DNA of 18,882 nt from an uncultured Victivallaceae bacterium (GTDB lineage Bacteria; Verrucomicrobiota; Lentisphaeria; Victivallales; Victivallaceae), in the NCBI GenBank assembly GCA_934663655.1, contig CAKUKT010000014.1, forward strand, positions 1 to 18,882, given 5' to 3'. This document shows, piece by piece, positions 15,252-18,882 of this stretch. The notes beneath the pieces are model-generated. The model saw only the letters and a list, made by a program, of their open reading frames with translations. It ran no database searches and was not told the origin of the DNA. Each line of letters opens with the position of its first letter. Within the stretch, counting starts at the first letter, position 1. A program made the position numbers and the translations under genes.

Positions 15252-16466
15252 ATGCAGACACTCAATGTCGACATTCGGGAAGTCCGGGAAATCCGGCTCA
15301 AAACGTTGGTATATTTCGGCTGTGGAGCGATCAACCGTATCACCGATATCACCACCGCGTTGAAGGAGCGTGGAGTGAAAGCGGTGCTGGTGGTCACCGG
15401 CGGACGTTCCTACAAGCTCACCGGCGCCTGGGACAAGGTCAGTGCCGCACTGGATGCCGCCGGGATCAAATTTGCGCTGTTCGACAAGGTGACTCCGAAC
15501 CCGACCACCGTGCAGATCGACGCGGCGGCTGAAGCCGGCCGGGCGATCGGTGCTCAGGCGGTGATTGCGATCGGTGGGGGAAGTCCGATCGACGCCGGCA
15601 AAAGTGCGGCGATTGTACTCGCGAACCCGGGCCGCACTGCACGTGAAATCTACGAATACAAGTTTGTCCCGACGCAGGCACTGCCGCTGGTTGCGATCAA
15701 CTTGACCCATGGCACCGGCACCGAAGTGGATCGTTTCGCGGTCGCCACGATTCCGGAAATGGAATACAAGCCCGCAATCGCCTACGACTGCATCTATCCG
15801 GAGTGGGCCATTGACGATCCGGAACTTATGACCGGTCTGTCGGAGAAGCAGACCCGTTTCGTGAGTATCGATGCGATCAACCATTCGGTGGAGGCGGCCA
15901 CCACCACCTGCACCAATCCGCTGGCGATCACGCTCGCCGCCCAATGCATCCGGATTGTGGCGCGCCATCTGCCGGCGGCGTTGGAGAATCCGAAGGATCT
16001 CAACGCCCGGTATCATCTTCTGTATGCATCGATGCTGGCGGGAGTGGCGTTCGACAACGGCATGCTCCACTACACGCATGCGCTGGAACATCCGCTCAGC
16101 GCGGTGAAACCGGATCTGACCCACGGCCTGGGGCTGTCGATCCTGCTGCCGGCGGTGGTCAAGCGGATTTATCCGGTCCGGGCGGAAATTCTTGCGGACA
16201 TTCTGGCGCCGCTGGCCCCCGGACTTCGCGGCAATCCGGCGGAGGCGGAAGCCGCGGCGATCGGGGTGGAGAACTGGTTGAAGTCGGTCGGTGCGCCGGA
16301 GAAACTTGCGGACGTCGGCTTTACCGAGGCCGATATCGACCGGCTGGTCGAACTGGTGATGACCACGCCGTCGCTGGAGTCACTGCTCAGCCTTGCTCCG
16401 GATCATGCTGATCGGGACGCGGTGCGGGAAATCTATCTCAATTCCCTGCACCCCTTCCGCCGCTGA
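15252..16466 (+). CDS. Iron-containing alcohol dehydrogenase (group III)
   Basis: 404 residues; AAGGAG (15236-15241) lies ten bases before the ATG. The family reduces aldehydes to alcohols, or the reverse, with NAD(P)H and a metal ion in the cytoplasm. The dinucleotide-binding motif AIGGGSPIDAGKS is at about 106-118. Predicted metal ligands are D207 and H211 in SIDAINHSVEA, H280 in HALEHPLSA and H291 in DLTHGLGLSILLP. The HALEHPLSA...THG pattern is nearer to butanol-dehydrogenase/YqhD-like enzymes than to FucO. The gene follows the rhamnosidase-like gene by 60 bases, so reduction of L-lactaldehyde from rhamnose or fucose breakdown is a reasonable guess, but no isomerase, kinase or aldolase is in the window. 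A bidirectional terminator lies 314 bases downstream. Confidence 0.93.
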   Translation: MQTLNVDIREVREIRLKTLVYFGCGAINRITDITTALKERGVKAVLVVTGGRSYKLTGAWDKVSAALDAAGIKFALFDKVTPNPTTVQIDAAAEAGRAIGAQAVIAIGGGSPIDAGKSAAIVLANPGRTAREIYEYKFVPTQALPLVAINLTHGTGTEVDRFAVATIPEMEYKPAIAYDCIYPEWAIDDPELMTGLSEKQTRFVSIDAINHSVEAATTTCTNPLAITLAAQCIRIVARHLPAALENPKDLNARYHLLYASMLAGVAFDNGMLHYTHALEHPLSAVKPDLTHGLGLSILLPAVVKRIYPVRAEILADILAPLAPGLRGNPAEAEAAAIGVENWLKSVGAPEKLADVGFTEADIDRLVELVMTTPSLESLLSLAPDHADRDAVREIYLNSLHPFRR

Positions 16467-16599
16467 TTTTCTCCGATGCCGGGATGGTGGTGGCGGGGTG
16501 AAGACCGGACGGTCGCCGGACGGTTGAACCCGTACCGCCTGAAGCAAGGCGTGCGTGGTTTTCGCGGTGGCGGCGATTGCTGAGATTGCGGCTGTTCGT

Positions 16600-16776
16600 G
16601 GTTTCCCCCAGAGGCCCGTCCGGCAAGTCGAGCATCCGCTTCCGGTCCGGTCCGATGGGTGGCCGGTATCCTGCATCGGCTGATTCAAGGTTTCCCCCAG
16701 AGGTCGTCCGGCAAGTCGAGCATCCGCTTCCAGTCCGGTCCGATGGGTGGCCGGTATCCTGCATCGGCTGATTCAA
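16600..16776. repeat. Two tandem copies of an 88-89-bp intergenic repeat
   Basis: Unit A is 16600-16688 (89 bases) and unit B is 16689-16776 (88 bases). Both start GGTTTCCCCCAGAGG and end CGGCTGATTCAA. They differ only near position 15 (GGCCCGTCC against GGTCGTCC, a one-base length change) and at one later base (TTCCGGTCC against TTCCAGTCC). Each contains a possible hairpin, CCGATG and CATCGG separated by 16 bases (16652-16679 and 16740-16767). No convincing reading frame. The preceding stretch 16467-16599 holds no gene that I can see, only a short 9-bp direct repeat (CCGGACGGT at 16505 and 16516). Confidence 0.9.
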
Positions 16777-16780
16777 GGAT

Positions 16781-16826
16781 AAAAAAACGTGCCCGGGACG
16801 AGTTCCCGGACACGTAATTTTTTTTT
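16781..16826. terminator. Bidirectional terminator between the alcohol dehydrogenase and ilvC
   Basis: Stem ACGTG-C-CCGGG (16787-16797) pairs with CCCGG-A-CACGT (16805-16815) around loop ACGAGTT, with one C/A mismatch. Seven A precede it (16781-16787) and nine T follow (16818-16826), so a U-run is made in both directions. It serves the convergent genes on both sides. Confidence 0.9.
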
Positions 16827-16837
16827 GACTTAACGGG

Positions 16838-16880
16838 GGATCGTACCGATCCATCCGTTGTCGCGGGGCGGTTCGCCCCG
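16838..16880 (-). other. Two small perfect hairpins after the ilvC stop
   Basis: GGATCG-TAC-CGATCC at 16838-16852 and CGGGGCG-GTT-CGCCCCG at 16864-16880 lie between the ilvC stop and the terminator. Neither has a T-run. They could stabilise the mRNA 3' end. Confidence 0.5.
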
Positions 16881-16892
16881 GCAAAGGTGCGC

Positions 16893-17882
16893 TTACTTCT
16901 TTTCGAAAAGGCTCCGGATTTTCGCTCCGGTGGTTTCGACGGGATGTTCTCCGAGCGCGGCGCGTTTCGCCTTGAGGTTGGGCGCGCCGTTGCGGGCTTC
17001 GGCGATCCACTTGCGGGCGAACACGCCGGTCTCGATATCCTTGAGCGATTCCTTCATCCGCTCCTTGACATCGGGGGAGATGATCCGCGGGCCATTCACA
17101 TATTCGCCCCATTCAGCGGTGTTGGAGATGACCGCATTCATCTTCTGGATACCGCCCTCATAGATCAGGTCCATGATCAGTTTGACTTCATGCACACATT
17201 CGAAGTAGGCCATTTCCGGCGGATATCCCGCCTCGGTCAGCACCTCGAAGCCGTACTTCATCAAGTCGACCATGCCGCCGCAGAGCACGTTCTGCTCGCC
17301 GAAGAGGTCCTCGTAGGTCTCCTGTTCCATCGTGCATTCGAGTACGCCGGCGCGGGTGAGTCCCTCCGCCTTGGCGATCGCGAGCGCCACCGCGCGGGCG
17401 TTACCGCTGGCATCGACCTTGACCGCGATCAGACCGGGCACGCCGAACCCCTCGACGAAACGCTTACGTTCCTCGGTTCCGGGACTCTTGGGAGCGATCA
17501 TGATCACATCGACGCCGGCGGGCGGAGTGATTTCGCCGAAAACAAAGCTGAAACCGTGCGAAACCGACAAGGTTTTGCCGGGCTTGACTTCCGGAGCGAT
17601 CTCCGCGTTGTACACCGGGCCGTGCAGTTCGTCAGGCAGCAGAATGTGGATGATGTCGGCGGCGGCGGCGGCCTCGCGGACGCTCATCACCTGGAAGCCG
17701 TCCTGCTTGGCGGCATCCATCGATTTGCCGGGACGAATACCGATGATGACGTTCAATCCGGAATCGCGCATGCAGAGCGCCTGGGCTCTGCCCTGGCTGC
17801 CGTAACCGATGACTGCGATGGTTTTCCCGTTGAGCACGCCGAGATCGGCGTCGGAATCATGCAAAATTTTCATTTTTTCCAT
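16893..17882 (-). CDS. ilvC: Ketol-acid reductoisomerase, class I
   Basis: 329 residues (MEKMKILHDSDADLG...); the same frame opens far upstream, but across the promoter region. It converts acetolactate and acetohydroxybutyrate to the dihydroxy acids of valine, leucine and isoleucine synthesis, using NAD(P)H and Mg. The N-terminal Rossmann motif is AVIGYGSQGRAQA (23-35) with the cofactor loop IRPGKSMDAAK. The C-terminal metal site is complete: D192 and E196 in EDLFGEQNVLCGG, E228 and E232 in ECVHEVKLI, S253 in ISNTAEWG. Length is normal for class I. Unusual variants are SHGFSFVFGEI (usually HGFNIHF) and APKSPGTEERKRF (usually APKGPGHxVRREY). The start is uncertain between 17882 and 17873. No ilvB, ilvN or leu genes are adjacent. 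Confidence 0.95.
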   Translation of the reverse strand: MEKMKILHDSDADLGVLNGKTIAVIGYGSQGRAQALCMRDSGLNVIIGIRPGKSMDAAKQDGFQVMSVREAAAAADIIHILLPDELHGPVYNAEIAPEVKPGKTLSVSHGFSFVFGEITPPAGVDVIMIAPKSPGTEERKRFVEGFGVPGLIAVKVDASGNARAVALAIAKAEGLTRAGVLECTMEQETYEDLFGEQNVLCGGMVDLMKYGFEVLTEAGYPPEMAYFECVHEVKLIMDLIYEGGIQKMNAVISNTAEWGEYVNGPRIISPDVKERMKESLKDIETGVFARKWIAEARNGAPNLKAKRAALGEHPVETTGAKIRSLFEKK

Positions 17883-17890
17883 TTTGTCAA
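17870..17890 (-). other. Possible six-codon leader frame overlapping the ilvC start
   Basis: The best ribosome site here, AAGGAG (minus strand, 17902-17897), stands six bases before a TTG (17890-17888) that reads TTG ACA AAA TGG AAA AAA TGA. The stop overlaps the second ilvC ATG (17873) as ATGA. The site is 14 bases from the first ilvC ATG (17882), which is longer than usual. Confidence 0.3.
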
Positions 17891-17975
17891 CCCAAGCTCC
17901 TTTTTTAGCTGGTTCAGTTCCGCCGGACTGCCGAGAGGATCGGCGTCCGGGTGTAAGTTCCTCGGATAACTTAAT

Positions 17976-18004
17976 AATATATCCCGTGATTGCGTTTTTT
18001 GCAA
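17976..18004 (-). promoter_or_regulatory. Candidate ilvC promoter with inverted repeat
   Basis: On the minus strand TTGCAA (18004-17999) and TATATT (17981-17976) are 17 bases apart. An inverted repeat, ATTGC-N7-GCAAT (17989-18005), covers the -35 box and part of the spacer. The leader of about 87-96 bases contains a hairpin (GCCGA-TCCTC-TCGGC on the transcript) but no run of Leu, Val or Ile codons that would suggest classical attenuation. Confidence 0.6.
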
Positions 18005-18064
18005 TAGTTTGCCGGGGATTTTGTTCAAAGTCAAAGAAATCGGCAAAAAAAGTTGTGAAGCGGC

Positions 18065-18092
18065 TTGCAATTTTGCCTATGCAAATTATATT
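18065..18092 (+). promoter_or_regulatory. Candidate promoter of the GntR-family gene with inverted repeat
   Basis: TTGCAA (18065-18070) and TATATT (18087-18092) are 16 bases apart. TTGCA-N10-TGCAA (18065-18084) forms an inverted repeat across the -35 and spacer, a suitable place for autoregulation. The same two hexamers occur in the divergent ilvC promoter. Confidence 0.5.
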
Positions 18093-18122
18093 AACAAAAA
18101 GAAAGATAGGCTTGAGGGCGAA

Positions 18123-18882
18123 ATGAACACCTTCCGCGATATTTCTAAAGAGCTCGAACGCCGGATCCGCGCCGGGGTCTACCAACCGGAAACCCCGCTG
18201 CCGCCCCGGCTGGAACTGGTACGGGAGTTTGAAGTCGCCCGCGCGACCGTGGATCGGGCGATCCGGGCTCTGGAACGCTCCGGGTATCTCTCCAGTCGCC
18301 GGGGTTCGGGAACCTTTGTGAATGCGTTTCCGGCCAGTTCCGCACGGGTGGCGCTGGTCGGATCGGTGCTCGAAAACGAGTGCGAGGGGTGTTCGCTGCG
18401 GTTGACTACTCTGGGCGGTGAACCTTTCGTGCACCGTTCGGAATGGAAGCGGCTGCTCGACTTCGACGGGGTGATCTGGATGCGCCCCGGGCGGGAACTG
18501 CTGCCGGCCATCGAACATTTTCGCGGGGTCCGGCCGCAGGCGGTGGTCAACCGTACCGAACCCGACGGCGTCCTGCGCGTGACCACCGACCATCGCGGTG
18601 CGCTCAGGGAGATCACCCGTGAGCGTCTGGCTGCCCTGCCGGAGGCGCGACCGGTATTTCTGCGTTCACCGGAGGATTCTCCCCCGGTTGTTTACCGCTT
18701 TGAAGGCTTTCTCGACGCCTGCCGGGAGGCCGGACGCTTCTACGAGGAGTGGGTGATGCCGGCGGATTTTGAGCAGCGGGTGGCGGAATTGCGGCGCCGG
18801 GCCCGTGATCTTGCGGCGCCGCGGCTGCTGGTCGCCGACTCCCGTTTTCACACCGGCAGTGTGATGCGACTCGGCGCCGAAC
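18123..18882 (+). CDS. GntR-family transcriptional regulator with sugar-binding-like effector region (C-terminus cut by window end)
   Basis: 253 complete codons are visible, with no stop before base 18882. The ATG has GAGGG (18114-18118) four bases upstream. The N-terminal 70 residues are a winged helix-turn-helix of the GntR type: FRDISKELERRIRAGVY, PLPPRLELVREFEVARATVDRAIRALE, GYLSSRRGSGTFVN. The remainder (ARVALVGSVL, FDGVIWMRPGRELLPAIEHF, PQAVVNRTEPDGVLRVTTDH) looks like the periplasmic-binding-protein-like effector domain of LacI/GntR hybrid regulators, which usually sense sugars. It is divergent from ilvC, but control of ilvC is not implied; targets may lie downstream or beside the sugar genes. 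The family call is firm; the effector is unknown. Confidence 0.88.
   Translation, partial: MNTFRDISKELERRIRAGVYQPETPLPPRLELVREFEVARATVDRAIRALERSGYLSSRRGSGTFVNAFPASSARVALVGSVLENECEGCSLRLTTLGGEPFVHRSEWKRLLDFDGVIWMRPGRELLPAIEHFRGVRPQAVVNRTEPDGVLRVTTDHRGALREITRERLAALPEARPVFLRSPEDSPPVVYRFEGFLDACREAGRFYEEWVMPADFEQRVAELRRRARDLAAPRLLVADSRFHTGSVMRLGAE

Noticed and set aside
16600..16776. Tandem repeat as a CRISPR array
   Set aside because: There are only two directly abutting 88-89-bp units, with no 25-40-bp repeats separated by unique spacers and no cas genes.
16438..17112. 224-codon minus-strand frame across the tandem repeats
   Set aside because: It runs through the bidirectional terminator, the repeat units and the 3' end of ilvC, and the repeat-encoded part changes frame between units.
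17870..18070. 66-codon minus-strand frame before ilvC with a protein-like C-terminus (PDADPLGSPAELNQL)
   Set aside because: Its start codons lie upstream of or within the predicted ilvC promoter; after the predicted transcription start only the late TTG at 17890 remains in frame.
17883..18593. Upstream extension of the ilvC frame to about 18593
   Set aside because: It would cross the divergent GntR gene and both promoters; normal enzyme length starts near 17882.

Overview
The window is a GC-rich bacterial chromosome segment. Secreted and cytosolic glycoside-hydrolase-like proteins, a GntR-type regulator with a sugar-binding-like effector region, and complete amino-acid and vitamin pathway genes suggest a Lentisphaerota/Victivallales-type (PVC group) gut or environmental bacterium. 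This taxonomic guess is an inference from gene style only, not from a marker gene.

Layout. (1) 1-1425: the end of panC (pantothenate synthesis) and complete hisD (histidine synthesis). (2) 1481-4320: a large exported TIM-barrel glycosyl-hydrolase-like protein with two C-terminal jelly-roll-like regions, closed by a clear terminator. (3) 4431-10494: a candidate promoter with a 12-bp palindrome, then a class I glutamine-amidotransferase/C26 peptidase, then a tight six-gene block: acyl carrier protein 1, ketosynthase, short Cys-less ketosynthase-like protein, acyl carrier protein 2, HxxxDG acyltransferase/condensation-like protein, and AMP-forming acyl ligase. Most junctions in the block overlap or nearly touch. 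(4) 10481-12028, opposite strand: an atypical MurC-like ligase that overlaps the acyl ligase tail-to-tail by 14 bp. (5) 12081-16466: divergent promoters, then a cytosolic alpha-L-rhamnosidase-like protein with an acidic tail and an iron-type alcohol dehydrogenase, probably one operon. (6) 16467-16892: an intergenic region with two tandem 88-89-bp repeats, a bidirectional terminator and two small hairpins. (7) 16893-18882: ilvC on the minus strand, and divergently a GntR-family regulator cut by the window end.

How the genes work together. The most interesting unit is the type II acyl-condensation block (5350-10494). A ligase can activate an acid, carrier proteins can hold acyl groups, the ketosynthase and its truncated partner can condense them, and the HxxxDG protein can transfer or release the product. 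No ketoreductase, dehydratase, enoyl reductase or thioesterase is present, so either it makes a short beta-keto product or it borrows enzymes from elsewhere. The product is unknown. The rhamnosidase-like/alcohol dehydrogenase pair is consistent with deoxysugar use, with lactaldehyde reduction as a possible last step (inference). panC, hisD and ilvC are ordinary biosynthetic genes.
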